DNA from: Rothia terrae
GTDB lineage: Bacteria; Actinomycetota; Actinomycetes; Actinomycetales; Micrococcaceae
Reading direction: 5' to 3'
Assembly (NCBI RefSeq): GCF_012396615.1
Contig: NZ_JAAXPV010000010.1
Location: forward strand, 41,356-105,355
DNA: 64,000 nucleotides
The translations under genes and the position numbers were made by a program. Within the stretch, counting starts at the first letter, position 1. Every line of letters starts with the position of its first letter. The notes under the pieces are model-generated. The model was given only the letters and a program-made list of their open reading frames with translations, ran no database searches and was not told where the DNA came from. Below are positions 38,789 to 46,953 of the stretch, in pieces.

Positions 38789-39172
38789 ATGCCCTACCTC
38801 TTTTTGACGCTAGCCATCGGCGCAGAACTTCTAGCAACGTCCCTGCTGAAAACCACTGAGGGTTTTACCCGTTTGCTACCGACGCTAGGTTGCTTGACAC
38901 TTTACGCTGTATCGTTCTTCGGCCTTGCCCAGGCAGTCAAGGTAATCCCCGTGGGCGTAGCGTACGCGATGTGGTCCGGGCTGGGCACTGCAGCGATTGT
39001 CGCGATCGGTGTAGCCTTTTTGGGCGAGCCGCTGAGCCTTGTAAAGGTTGTAGGCGTGGCGCTCATTATCGCCGGCGTCGTCATCATCAACCTCGGCGGG
39101 GGAGCGCACGAAGCCGTCGGCCCCATGACCGGTGTTATCGATATTATCGATATACCCGAGCATGAGGTTTAG
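38789..39172 (+). CDS. SMR-family small multidrug-resistance transporter
   Basis: 127 residues, four transmembrane helices. The essential membrane Glu of EmrE-type pumps sits in LAIGAELLATSLL, followed by the family motif VAYAMWSGLGTA. It exports cationic drugs or dyes, or guanidinium, in exchange for protons, normally as a dimer. The C-terminus is extended by about 20 acidic residues compared with EmrE (110). No guanidine riboswitch was noticed upstream. Confidence 0.9.
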   Translation: MPYLFLTLAIGAELLATSLLKTTEGFTRLLPTLGCLTLYAVSFFGLAQAVKVIPVGVAYAMWSGLGTAAIVAIGVAFLGEPLSLVKVVGVALIIAGVVIINLGGGAHEAVGPMTGVIDIIDIPEHEV

Positions 39173-39207
39173 GCGCGGGGCACCGGCAACTCTGGAATCT
39201 TGAAAAA

Positions 39208-39276
39208 TTGACCCGGCGTTTTTTCCTTGAACCGGCGGTTGGTTATAGCCGGTTCAGCCCCAAAACGCCGGGTCAA
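39208..39276. repeat. Nested palindrome in the smr-ychF spacer
   Basis: The 15-base perfect outer arms TTGACCCGGCGTTTT (39208-39222) and AAAACGCCGGGTCAA (39262-39276) enclose an inner TGAACCGGC (39228-39236) and GCCGGTTCA (39248-39256). It may terminate the smr transcript; the left arm ends in T and the right begins in A. The rest of the 227-base spacer has no ORF. Confidence 0.65.
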
Positions 39277-39399
39277 CCGGTGAGTCCTGAAAAACACAAC
39301 CAAACTCACCTGCCTCGTTCGCATCGGAACAAGCGCGCGCCTTGCTGTGCCTAGTAGACTAGAGGCAAAAGAACGTCCACAAACAAAGGTTTATTTTCC

Positions 39400-40485
39400 G
39401 TGGCTCTTACTATCGGCATTGTTGGTCTGCCCAACGTTGGCAAGTCAACCCTCTTCAACGCGCTGACCAAGAACAACATCCTGGCAGCAAACTACCCCTT
39501 CGCAACCATCGAACCCAATATTGGTGTTGTGAACCTTCCCGACGAGCGTCTGAATCGTCTAGCTGAAATCTTCGGTTCCGAGCGAATCCTGCCCGCAACT
39601 GTCTCCTTCGTTGATATTGCGGGTATCGTTCGCGGTGCGTCCGAGGGCGAAGGCCTGGGCAACCAGTTCCTGGCAAACATCCGCGAAGCACACGCTATCG
39701 CGCAGGTTGTTCGTGCCTTCGATGATCCCGACGTAATCCACGTTGACGGCAAGGTTGATCCCGCGTCCGACATGGAAACCATCAACACCGAGCTGGTTCT
39801 TGCCGACCTGCAGACCCTCGAAAATGCTATTCCGCGCCTTGAGAAGGCTGTAAAAATCAAGAAGGGCGACGCCGCCCAGCTTGAAGAATACAAGAAGGCT
39901 CAGACCGTCCTTGAAGCAGGCGACACCCTGATCTCTAAGAAGGACGAGGCGAAGCTGGACTTCGCACTTTTACGCGAGCTGAACTTGCTCACCACCAAGC
40001 CTTTTATCTACGTCTTCAACTCAGACGAAGGCGTCCTGGCATCTGAAGAAAAGCAGAAAGAGCTGCGCGACCTCGTTGCGCCTGCTGAGGCTGTCTTCTT
40101 GGACGCCAAGCTCGAAGCTGACATGGTTGAACTCGACGAAGAAGAAGCGCGCGAGATGCTCGAAATGTCAGGTCAGGACGAGTCAGGCCTAGACAAGCTT
40201 GCACGCGTTGGCTTCTCCACCTTGGGGCTACAGACCTACCTCACCGCAGGTCCTAAGGAATCACGCGCGTGGACCATCTCAAAGGGCGACACCGCTCCGC
40301 AGGCTGCTGGTGTTATTCACACCGACTTCGAGCGCGGCTTCATTAAGTCTGAGGTTGTCTCATTCGAAGACCTTGATGCCGCTGGCTCCATGCAGGAAGC
40401 GAAGGCAAAAGGCAAGGTCCGTATGGAAGGTAAGGACTACATCATGGCTGACGGCGATGTTGTAGAGTTCCGCTTCAACGTCTAA
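39400..40485 (+). CDS. ychF: Redox-regulated ATPase YchF (OBG-family)
   Basis: 361 residues. The G1 motif [14 protein letters not shown], switch [25 protein letters not shown] at the nucleotide-specificity position in place of NKxD, and a C-terminal TGS-like domain ending [13 protein letters not shown]. The altered G4 motif explains the ATP over GTP preference of the family. YchF binds ribosomes and modulates stress responses. The start is GTG at 39400. Confidence 0.97.
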   Translation: MALTIGIVGLPNVGKSTLFNALTKNNILAANYPFATIEPNIGVVNLPDERLNRLAEIFGSERILPATVSFVDIAGIVRGASEGEGLGNQFLANIREAHAIAQVVRAFDDPDVIHVDGKVDPASDMETINTELVLADLQTLENAIPRLEKAVKIKKGDAAQLEEYKKAQTVLEAGDTLISKKDEAKLDFALLRELNLLTTKPFIYVFNSDEGVLASEEKQKELRDLVAPAEAVFLDAKLEADMVELDEEEAREMLEMSGQDESGLDKLARVGFSTLGLQTYLTAGPKESRAWTISKGDTAPQAAGVIHTDFERGFIKSEVVSFEDLDAAGSMQEAKAKGKVRMEGKDYIMADGDVVEFRFNV

Positions 40486-40505
40486 CCCCGGCTGATGCAT
40501 CGTAA

Positions 40506-40571
40506 CCCCTAGCGTTCCGCTCACCAGAAGGACTTAAAGTCCCAGTGGATGAGCGGAACGCTAGGGGTTTT
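40506..40571 (+). terminator. Nested terminator after ychF
   Basis: 18-base perfect arms at 40506-40523 and 40550-40567 (CCCCTAGCGTTCCGCTCA and complement) surround a small GGACTT/AAGTCC stem at 40530-40542, followed by TTTTG. Confidence 0.85.
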
Positions 40572-40705
40572 GCGTACCCTGTGAAAAATAATCAGCCCAC
40601 TTGATAAAAGTTCGGTGAACTTGGTGTGTTATGAGGCGGACCACTTTGGGTTGTTTGGCATAATGACAAACAGTAACCGCTCACTTCAAACAAGAGGTAT
40701 TTACT

Positions 40706-41185
40706 ATGAAGACTCGTTTGGCATTTGTAGCTGGCGCAGGCGTTGGCTACGTACTCGGTGCACGTGCAGGCCGTGGCAGCTACGAAAAGCTCAAGACCCA
40801 GGCTAACAACGTGTGGAATGACCCCAAGGTTCAGGAAACCGTAAAGACAGCACAGGAGACCATCAGCGAAAAGGCTCCCATTGTTGCTGACAAGGCTAAG
40901 GAAGCCGCTGCAACCGGTGCTGAAAAAGCTAAGGCTAAGACTGAAGAGGTTAAGGAAAACCGTGCTGAAACTAAGGCTGAAAAGCAGGTAGAAAAGGACC
41001 TCGCTAAGGCAGAGAAGCAGGCTGACAAGGAGCTTGCTCAGGCAAAAAAGGATGCGGCTAAGGTGGAAAAGAAGGCAGAGAAGCAGGCTGACAAGAAGGC
41101 TCAGAAGATCGCTGACAAGGCTCCCGCAGATGTCGTTTCAGACCCTGCAGTTGACCCCAACGATGAAGGTCCTGCAACCGCATAA
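40706..41185 (+). CDS. YtxH-like protein with Lys/Ala/Glu-rich coiled coil
   Basis: 159 residues. The short N-terminal hydrophobic segment FVAGAGVGYVLGARAGRGSY is the signature of actinobacterial YtxH-domain proteins. About 110 residues dominated by Ala, Lys and Glu in heptad-like order follow and would form a long amphipathic helix or coiled coil. Function is unknown; stress association is common in the family. It is flanked by terminators on both sides. Ribosome site AGAGG precedes the ATG. Confidence 0.85.
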   Translation: MKTRLAFVAGAGVGYVLGARAGRGSYEKLKTQANNVWNDPKVQETVKTAQETISEKAPIVADKAKEAAATGAEKAKAKTEEVKENRAETKAEKQVEKDLAKAEKQADKELAQAKKDAAKVEKKAEKQADKKAQKIADKAPADVVSDPAVDPNDEGPATA

Positions 41186-41207
41186 GGTGTAGTGCCTCAT
41201 GTGCAAG

Positions 41208-41248
41208 TGAGTTGCCAGATAATCCAACCATCTGGCAACTCATTTTTT
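41208..41248 (+). terminator. Terminator after the YtxH-like gene
   Basis: Perfect 13-base arms TGAGTTGCCAGAT (41208-41220) and ATCTGGCAACTCA (41230-41242), then TTTTTTG. The next ATG lies 15 bases later, so the downstream gene needs its own promoter or read-through. Confidence 0.88.
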
Positions 41249-41262
41249 GTTAAGGAAAGTAA

Positions 41263-41640
41263 ATGTCCCACCAGGCTAAAGAAGGAATCGCAGATAATTG
41301 GAAAGCGCAGCTGGCCGCAATGGATGCTGCTGACATCATTGCGTTGAGAGAGTGCTTCACGGATGATGCTGTGCTGGTGCATATGATTGGCTATAGACAA
41401 CCGCTGGATGAGTGGATGCGCGGCATCGAGTCGGAGGAGTTTGTTTACCACCAAGTCATCGAGAAGGAAGTGAGCATTTCTGTTCTATCTCATTCCGAGG
41501 CTAAGGTGGTCGGCGATATCATCACCGGGTATAGAGCCGACGGCACGGGCCAAGCATGGCCGCTGCATGTAGAACAGAAGTTTGTGCAGGAAAATGGGCG
41601 CTGGCTATGTGCCGAAAGCATTGTTAACCTGGGCCGTTAA
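41263..41640 (+). CDS. SnoaL/NTF2-like small protein
   Basis: 125 residues. NWKAQLAAMDAADIIALRECFTDDAVLVHM at its start, then a beta-rich half, matches the NTF2-like/DUF4440 cone fold (helix pair followed by a curved sheet). Such proteins are scaffolds for diverse enzymes or ligand binders. No catalytic pair can be assigned. It starts right after a strong terminator. Confidence 0.8.
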   Translation: MSHQAKEGIADNWKAQLAAMDAADIIALRECFTDDAVLVHMIGYRQPLDEWMRGIESEEFVYHQVIEKEVSISVLSHSEAKVVGDIITGYRADGTGQAWPLHVEQKFVQENGRWLCAESIVNLGR

Positions 41641-41658
41641 AAAGAAATCTTAAATAAA

Positions 41659-41685
41659 GAAACCCACCTGCTAGGGGTGGGTTTC
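41659..41685. terminator. Hairpin terminator
   Basis: GAAACCCACC (41659-41668) pairs with GGTGGGTTTC (41676-41685). A second stem GACTGGAA/TTCCAGTC follows at 41698-41719. Together they separate the convergent genes. Confidence 0.7.
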
Positions 41686-41733
41686 TTGAAGAAAGTCGAC
41701 TGGAAGTCTTTTTCCAGTCAGGCTAGCCCAATC

Positions 41734-41925
41734 TTAGTAGCCAAGGTTGAGGATGTAGCCGCCGGGGAAGTACTCATTAATCATGAGACCCCAGTCTTCC
41801 TGAACCTGCTTGTTGTACTCTGCGTCTGACAGGTTAGTGTCAGCAGCATTTGCAGGAGCAACTACGCCAAACAGTGCAGCGGTTGCAAGAGTTGTACCAG
41901 CAAGGGTAGTAGTCAGCTTCTTCAT
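41734..41925 (-). CDS. Small exported peptide, 63-residue precursor
   Basis: The ATG at 41925 sits 9 bases after GAGGAG; an ATG at 41934 directly abuts the ribosome site and is less likely. The precursor has a classic signal peptide (MKKLTTTLAGTTLATAALFG, cleavage after APANA). The predicted mature chain is about 36 residues, acidic and aromatic, ending MINEYFPGGYILNLGY. It has no Cys. It could be a secreted structural, signalling or antimicrobial peptide; no family was recognised. The 254-base spacer upstream (41986-42238) is AT-rich without other ORFs. Confidence 0.8.
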   Translation of the reverse strand: MKKLTTTLAGTTLATAALFGVVAPANAADTNLSDAEYNKQVQEDWGLMINEYFPGGYILNLGY

Positions 41926-42238
41926 GGTGTTCATCTCCTCTGGGTTGCCCACAAGCTTTTCTTGTGGATCTTTTGGTTTGAACAATTTCTAGCCTAGTAA
42001 ATACTTGTAAGTGAAAGTAACTGTTTTGTTGAAAAAACTGCAAAAAATCTGATAAATAATGCTCTGGCTAGTGTAAATAGATTTAATAATCAAGTAATAA
42101 CGGGTACCTCTCACAGGATTTGTGTGCGGTTTCGGATGCGAATCTGCCGCCGTAGTGCGAGAGTAAAAGATGCCATGGCAAGGCATATTCTTGCCGGAGA
42201 AAAGGTCTTGCACACCCCAAAATTGATAGGCTAAAACC

Positions 42239-43434
42239 ATGACTCTTGTACTCAAAAACGTTCGTGAGTGGTCTGCAAGCAACGGTGCTGAGACCACAGA
42301 TTTTCTGATTGAAGACGGGCAGATTTCTCGCAAAGAACCCGAAATAACCGCGCCGCAAGATGCAACGATTATCGACGGAAAAGGGCTTCTGGCTCTGCCG
42401 GGTTTTGTGAATGCTCACGCGCATATCGATAAAAGCTGGTTGCACCGCGACTGGGTGTCTAATCGTGCTGAGCCCAGCACTCAGGGGTGCATCTCTTTCG
42501 AGCGAGAAAAGCGGGATGAGCTCAACATTCCTAGTACCCAAGTGACTGAAACCGTTTTGCGCCAGATGCTGGCCTCCGGCACCACGCGCATCCGCTCTCA
42601 TATCGATGTTGATTTGGGAGTTGGTCTTCGCGGGCTTGAAACTGTTGCTGAAGCTGTAGAGAACCTGCAAAACGCCGTAGAAGTTGAGGTCGTAGCCTTC
42701 CCTCAAGACGGCGTGATCCGTCGTCCTGGCGTCCGCGACTTACTCGAAAAAGCCGCGAGCACTGGCGTCGCTCATATCGGTGGTCTCGATCCTTGCCTGA
42801 TTGATCGTGATCCTGCGGGGCAGCTCGATCAGCTTTTTGAAATCGCTTCAAAATACGACTGCGGTTTGGATATTCACTTGCACGATGCGGGGACACTGGG
42901 TCATTTTGAATACGAGATGATTCTGGAGCGCATCCACGCGTTTGGTCGCCAGGGCAAGGTCAACATTGCTCACGGATTTGCGTTGAGCACTGTTCCTGCA
43001 TCGCGCCAGGAGTCTTTGCTGAAAGAGCTGGGCGAGGCCGGTGTATCGTGGTCAACTGTCGCTCCTGTGGGGTCTGCCCGTCTGCCGCTGCATCTGATGA
43101 AGAACAACAGCGTGCGTTTAGGCTTGGTACGGATGGCATTCGGGATTTGTGGTCGCCGTACGGTGATGGTGATATGTTGCGTGTGGCTCAGCAGTTCGCT
43201 CGTTTGCACGGATTCAAACGCGATGAAGAACTCTCCGACGCCGTAGATATGATTACGAAAGGTGCCACCTGGTTTGTGGGAAATGATCGCAATGATTTCA
43301 CTATTGGGTCTCGTGCTGACATTGTGCTGGTTGATGCTTTGCACCCGATGGATGCGTTGGTTCGCGCTCCCCGTCGTGAGCTGGTGGTAGCCGGCGGGCA
43401 AGTCGTCGTGCGTGAGGGCGAATTGGTGATCTAA
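42239..43434 (+). pseudogene. Cytosine-deaminase-like amidohydrolase with a frameshift
   Basis: The first frame (42239 to about 43127) and a second (to 43434) together encode about 398 residues of one amidohydrolase. N-terminal metal ligands lie in FVNAHAHIDKSW, with SHIDVD, DIHLHDAG and NIAHGFAL further on. The catalytic Asp lies in the second frame (GTDGIRDLWSPYGDGDML). The shift lies at 43126-43127, where GGC-TTG-GTA should read TTG-GGT-ACG, so one G is missing. As written the product stops after 335 residues, losing the last metal ligand and C-terminus. It is either a real inactivation or a sequence error. Confidence 0.85.
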
Positions 43435-43467
43435 CGGTCTCTTACGCGGTGAGGAAGGGAATCATTA

Positions 43468-43968
43468 GTGCCATCGCCTGAGAACATTTTGTTGAGGCTG
43501 TCTGCTCGTGATGATGCGTATGTGCGCGAGCTTTTCGACAAACTCGAAGCTCTGGGTTTTCCCAGGCAGCATCAAAGTCCGCATATTTCTCTTACATTTG
43601 CACCAGAGATGGACGCTGCAGTGGTGCACCGGGCGCAGGAGGTTCTGCCGGGGTGCGTACCTTCGTTCTTGCGACGAGCTGGCATTGTCACCTTTGGCGT
43701 GAAACGTAAGCAAACAGTGGCGTGGCTACTAGAGGCATCTGATGATCTCGAGGACGCTGCTCGCCAGCTCAGCGCCCTCAATCCGGAAGGACGCGGTTCG
43801 CGTTGGGTTCCGCATCTGACCTTGGGTCTGCGACTTCCACGCGAGATAGTGCCCGATTATATTCGGGCGCTGGATGAACTAACGTCTCCTTATGTCAGAG
43901 AACTGACGGCTGAGCGGGCAGTTTACTGGCGGCCTCAGCTGGGTGAAGAAACTCAGCTTGCGCCGTGA
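43468..43968 (+). CDS. 2H phosphoesterase (2'-5' RNA ligase-like)
   Basis: 166 residues from a GTG start. Two HxS/T motifs mark the 2H superfamily: PHISLTF near residue 40 and PHLTLGL near residue 115, spaced as in LigT-like cyclic phosphodiesterases. Probable substrates are cyclic phosphates of RNA or nucleotides. The physiological role is unknown. It ends next to the 20-base-arm hairpin. Confidence 0.85.
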   Translation: MPSPENILLRLSARDDAYVRELFDKLEALGFPRQHQSPHISLTFAPEMDAAVVHRAQEVLPGCVPSFLRRAGIVTFGVKRKQTVAWLLEASDDLEDAARQLSALNPEGRGSRWVPHLTLGLRLPREIVPDYIRALDELTSPYVRELTAERAVYWRPQLGEETQLAP

Positions 43969-43976
43969 CAGATGTT

Positions 43977-44032
43977 ACCACGAAAGCGTCATTTTCGCCC
44001 GATAAAACCGGGGAAAATGACGCTTTCGTGGT
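43977..44032. terminator. Very long perfect hairpin between convergent genes
   Basis: The 20-base arms at 43977-43996 and 44013-44032 are exact complements (ACCACGAAAGCGTCATTTTC and complement), with CCCG/CGGG extending the stem. It lies 9 bases after one stop codon and 12 before the glsA stop. No long T-tract is present, so it may be a bidirectional terminator or a palindromic repeat element. Confidence 0.7.
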
Positions 44033-44043
44033 CACCTTTGTAG

Positions 44044-45285
44044 TTAGCTGCAGTACTCGAACGGGTACGTGCCGTCGCCCATGTCGGGCTTGGGCAGTAC
44101 GCCCTCGGGGTCTGCCAGGCCTACCTGCTTGCCTTCTGCACACAGTCGGCGCATCGCCTCAAGCGTCATACGGCGGCCCACACCGGTAAAACGTTCAACA
44201 CGGCTCACATCGAAAACGACCTTAGAGCTGAGCTTCTCATTCTCCAAACGGTAGAGCAGGCTTTCCGCTGCGTTGAAGGTAAAGCTGCCCTGCAACGTCA
44301 CGATGCTGGTGTCATCACCCGTATTGACGGTGCGAACGGAGCGCGACACCACACCGTCAACTTCCATCATGTGCATGGACATATCCGATGACATGCGCTT
44401 GAAAACCTCAACGCCGCGCACACTGTTGCCGTGAGAATCCAGGGGAGGAGAAAACACACCTACACCCAGCTGCCCAGGAATCGCGCCGAGAATACCGCCG
44501 GCAACACCTGATTTCGCCGGAATTCCAACGTCTGTAAACCACTCACCGGCAGAATCGTACATACCCGAGGACGCCATCACGGACAGCACATGACGCACCA
44601 CGCTGCGCTTAATCATGCGTTCACCGGTTACCGGGTGTACACCACCGGTTGCGAGGGTTGCGCTCATCATTGCAATATCCTGAACATTGACCAAAATGGA
44701 GCACTGGGCGGTATAGCCCGCAACTGCCTCGTGAGCCTTGCCTTCCATCATGCCGTAGCTGGTCAGCATATGCGCAAAAGCAAGGTTGCGGTGGGAATGA
44801 TCCATTTCTGACTGGAACACTTCTTTATCCATGGTCAGCTTGCGGCCAGCCAGTGCCGAGAAGAAATCAGTCACGCGGTCAACGCGTTCTTGCATTGTCG
44901 CGTCCTCACCGATGAGCATCTGGTGGGCCAAAATGGCACCGGCATTAATCATCGCGTTCTTGGGACGCTTGGTGCCTTCTTCAATTGAAAGGTCGTTGAA
45001 AGCATCACCCGAGGGCTCAACATCGATTTTGGTCTCCACGAAATCGATGCCGCGGTCAGTCAAGGTCGCAGCGTAGGCAAAGGGCTTAGACATGGACTGG
45101 ATAGAGAACTCAGCCTCAACATCACCGGCAGAATAGGTGTGTCCCTCAGCGGTGGTCATGGCGATACCCAGCAGGTTAGGGTCAGCGTCCTTCAGTGCTG
45201 GAATGTAGTCGGCAACTTCGCCGTCTTTAATATCGCGAACCGAGTCGAGGATTTCCGTCAAATAATCGGGGATAGGTGTACGCAT
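44044..45285 (-). CDS. glsA: Glutaminase with C-terminal STAS domain
   Basis: 413 residues from the ATG at 45285 (AGGA upstream; the open frame to 45456 lacks conserved sequence). The serine-dependent glutaminase core has the catalytic SxxK in QSMSKPFAYA, then NAMINAGAI and GIPAKSGVAGG. Residues about 310-400 form a STAS domain (IVTLQGSFTFNAAESLLY, VVFDVSRVERFTGVG). It hydrolyses glutamine to glutamate and ammonia in the cytosol. The STAS domain probably binds a ligand or partner. This two-domain form is common in actinobacteria. Confidence 0.95.
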   Translation of the reverse strand: MRTPIPDYLTEILDSVRDIKDGEVADYIPALKDADPNLLGIAMTTAEGHTYSAGDVEAEFSIQSMSKPFAYAATLTDRGIDFVETKIDVEPSGDAFNDLSIEEGTKRPKNAMINAGAILAHQMLIGEDATMQERVDRVTDFFSALAGRKLTMDKEVFQSEMDHSHRNLAFAHMLTSYGMMEGKAHEAVAGYTAQCSILVNVQDIAMMSATLATGGVHPVTGERMIKRSVVRHVLSVMASSGMYDSAGEWFTDVGIPAKSGVAGGILGAIPGQLGVGVFSPPLDSHGNSVRGVEVFKRMSSDMSMHMMEVDGVVSRSVRTVNTGDDTSIVTLQGSFTFNAAESLLYRLENEKLSSKVVFDVSRVERFTGVGRRMTLEAMRRLCAEGKQVGLADPEGVLPKPDMGDGTYPFEYCS

Positions 45286-45473
45286 CTGTCCTGTCTTGGA
45301 TAGTGAAGTTGGGCAAAATTCTTTTATATAACTATTGGCGCTCTTTTCGCTATCAATGGTGATAGAAAGCTCGAAGCTTTCCGCCGCTAACAGGTCAGCT
45401 GGGTGATATCTACCGTTTAGTATTTTTAAAGCACGATGCGCGTTAATGCGACTCACACAGACAAGGGATCCTC

Positions 45474-45834
45474 ATGGCTGATACTTTGCCCGCTTGCCCC
45501 GAATGTTCAGAAGACTACACCTACGAAAACGGTGCGCTTTTTGGTGTGCCCTATGTGCGGTCATGAGTGGTCCGCGGATGCTGCTGATGCTGAAACCTCC
45601 GAGGTTGCAGTGGCGGTCGTGAAGGACGCGGTGGGTAATGAATTAGTAGACGGTGACACCGTTACTATTGCTAAGGGTCTGAAAGCCAAGGGCGGTGCTG
45701 ATATCAAGGCCGGCACTAAGGTTCGCGGTATTCGCCTACTGGAGTCACCTGTCAACGGTCACGATATTGAAGCGAAGGTTCCCGGCGCAGGCCAGATGTA
45801 CTTCAAGTCCTTTGTCGTGAAGAAGGCTAAATAG
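45474..45834 (+). pseudogene. phnA: PhnA-type zinc-ribbon protein with a frameshift
   Basis: The ATG at 45474 opens MADTLPACPECSEDYTYENG, the usual PhnA N-terminus with the first zinc knuckle CPEC. The frame then shifts by one base within TTTTTGG (45538-45544), and the correct continuation FVCPMCGHEWSADA runs in the next frame to 45834. With the extra base removed the protein is 119 residues, normal for the family. As written, translation stops at TGA after about 28 codons. It is either inactivated or misread at a homopolymer. PhnA-like proteins are small zinc proteins of unclear function, not part of the C-P lyase itself. Confidence 0.88.
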
Positions 45835-45957
45835 CCTTCTTGTTCCTGTAGGTGAGCCAGAGAAAAAGCGTTACTGGTAGCGGGCGTCCTGCAGTCTGGG
45901 ATAGCCACTTGAAACACCATTGCTCATACTACTTATTTACTGCGAGCGGGTTGTAGT

Positions 45958-46305
45958 ATGGCTTACATGGAAACACCTTTTGGCAAGACTCTCGAAGTCT
46001 ACGAAGATAAGCAGTCCTTCTACAAGAGCTTCCCCGAAGCCGGTAAAGGCTGGAACCTGCAGGAATACCCCGGCAAAAGCCCTCTCGGGATTGACCTCTT
46101 TGATGGTAGCCCTGAAGACGACCCTCGCTGGGTGGTGACGTTCTGCGCACCGAAGAAAGCCGTCGAATTCGAAGAGACACCGTCAGGTTCATGGCCTGTA
46201 GTTGCGTTCGACCGTAACTCCGGTGACATCTATCTGCTGGCAGAAAGCGTAGCTTTCGAGCAGGCTAAAAACTCATACGACCACCTCTCACACGAGGTCA
46301 ACTAA
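45958..46305 (+). CDS. Hypothetical protein, 115 residues
   Basis: Soluble and acidic, MAYMETPFGKTLEVYEDKQ at the start. Aromatic and beta-strand patterns alternate (GIDLFDGSPEDDPRWVVTFC, VVAFDRNSGDIYLLAESV). The last pattern resembles SUKH/SMI1-like immunity folds only loosely, and no family is assigned. A single Cys. It is flanked by its own terminator and has a weak ribosome site (GCGGG). Confidence 0.7.
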   Translation: MAYMETPFGKTLEVYEDKQSFYKSFPEAGKGWNLQEYPGKSPLGIDLFDGSPEDDPRWVVTFCAPKKAVEFEETPSGSWPVVAFDRNSGDIYLLAESVAFEQAKNSYDHLSHEVN

Positions 46306-46320
46306 TTTCATTTAGAACAA

Positions 46321-46357
46321 AGAAGCCGGCACCTTTTCATAAGGTGCCGGCTTCTTT
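46321..46357. terminator. Bidirectional terminator
   Basis: Perfect 16-base arms, AAGAAGCCGGCACCTT (46321-46336) and AAGGTGCCGGCTTCTT (46342-46357), then TTAT. It is shared by convergent genes. Confidence 0.9.
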
Positions 46358-46383
46358 TATATAAGTATTGGGGTGTTCCGATG

Positions 46384-46725
46384 CTAGTTCAGTGGAAGTC
46401 CAGATGACTGAATTTTCAGGGTAGACAGGGGGAGCGGACCGCCGTAAATATGCGGGAAAATCTCGGATTCAGCATCGTTGGGATCGCTGTTTTCAAACTT
46501 GATAGTAAGACCTTCTGCTTCAACCGCGTCCTCGTTGATGGCGAGCAGAAGAATGTCTTCACGGTCGCTGTAAAAAGCCTGCCACACTTCGCGCACCTGT
46601 TCGACGGACGCTGAGCAGTGAATAAAGCCAACCTCGTCAATAGTGCGACCGCGGGTTGAAACGGTGTAAACGCCGGTGTCTTGAGCTACGGCAAAATCTT
46701 CGGGCAGAGCGAGATGAAACAACAT
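46384..46725 (-). CDS. DUF952 family protein
   Basis: 113 residues. The DUF952 signature has FIHCSASVEQV near residue 34 and FPHIYGGPLPL near residue 90. The family has an ART-like fold and unknown biochemical role. It is convergent with the preceding gene and divergent from the thiamin operon. Confidence 0.9.
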   Translation of the reverse strand: MLFHLALPEDFAVAQDTGVYTVSTRGRTIDEVGFIHCSASVEQVREVWQAFYSDREDILLLAINEDAVEAEGLTIKFENSDPNDAESEIFPHIYGGPLPLSTLKIQSSGLPLN

Positions 46726-46871
46726 ATAGATAGCTTAGTGGGTGAGTGCTCTGATAAAAGAACTCTGTGCAACCAAAGAATTAACTTTTCACATATTTTC
46801 GTAAAAAATACTGTCAAATATCTGTTTACTCTTCTCTGACTAGGGTTAACAGGTGTAGTGTGTTGCGTATT

Positions 46872-46945
46872 GCCACGGGGTGCCTCTATGCAGGGAGGCT
46901 GAGAAAATACCCGTTTGAACCTGATCTCGGTAATTCGAGCGGAGG
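46872..46945 (+). promoter_or_regulatory. TPP riboswitch (THI element)
   Basis: CGGGGTGCC at about 46877-46885, GGCTGAGA (46897-46904), and ACCCGTTTGAACCTGATC (about 46909-46925), a one-T variant of the CCCGTGAACCTGATC consensus, form the pyrimidine- and pyrophosphate-binding helices. A CTCGGTAATTCGAG hairpin closes the 3' end, replacing the usual GGATAATGCC. It directly abuts GGAGG, the ribosome site of thiM, so it probably controls translation by hiding that site when TPP is bound. Confidence 0.93.
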
Positions 46946-46953
46946 AATGGACA

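Noticed and set aside
40920..41110. Apparent short tandem repeats in the YtxH-like gene
   Set aside because: Only the biased Ala/Lys/Glu codons of a coiled coil; no exact repeat unit.
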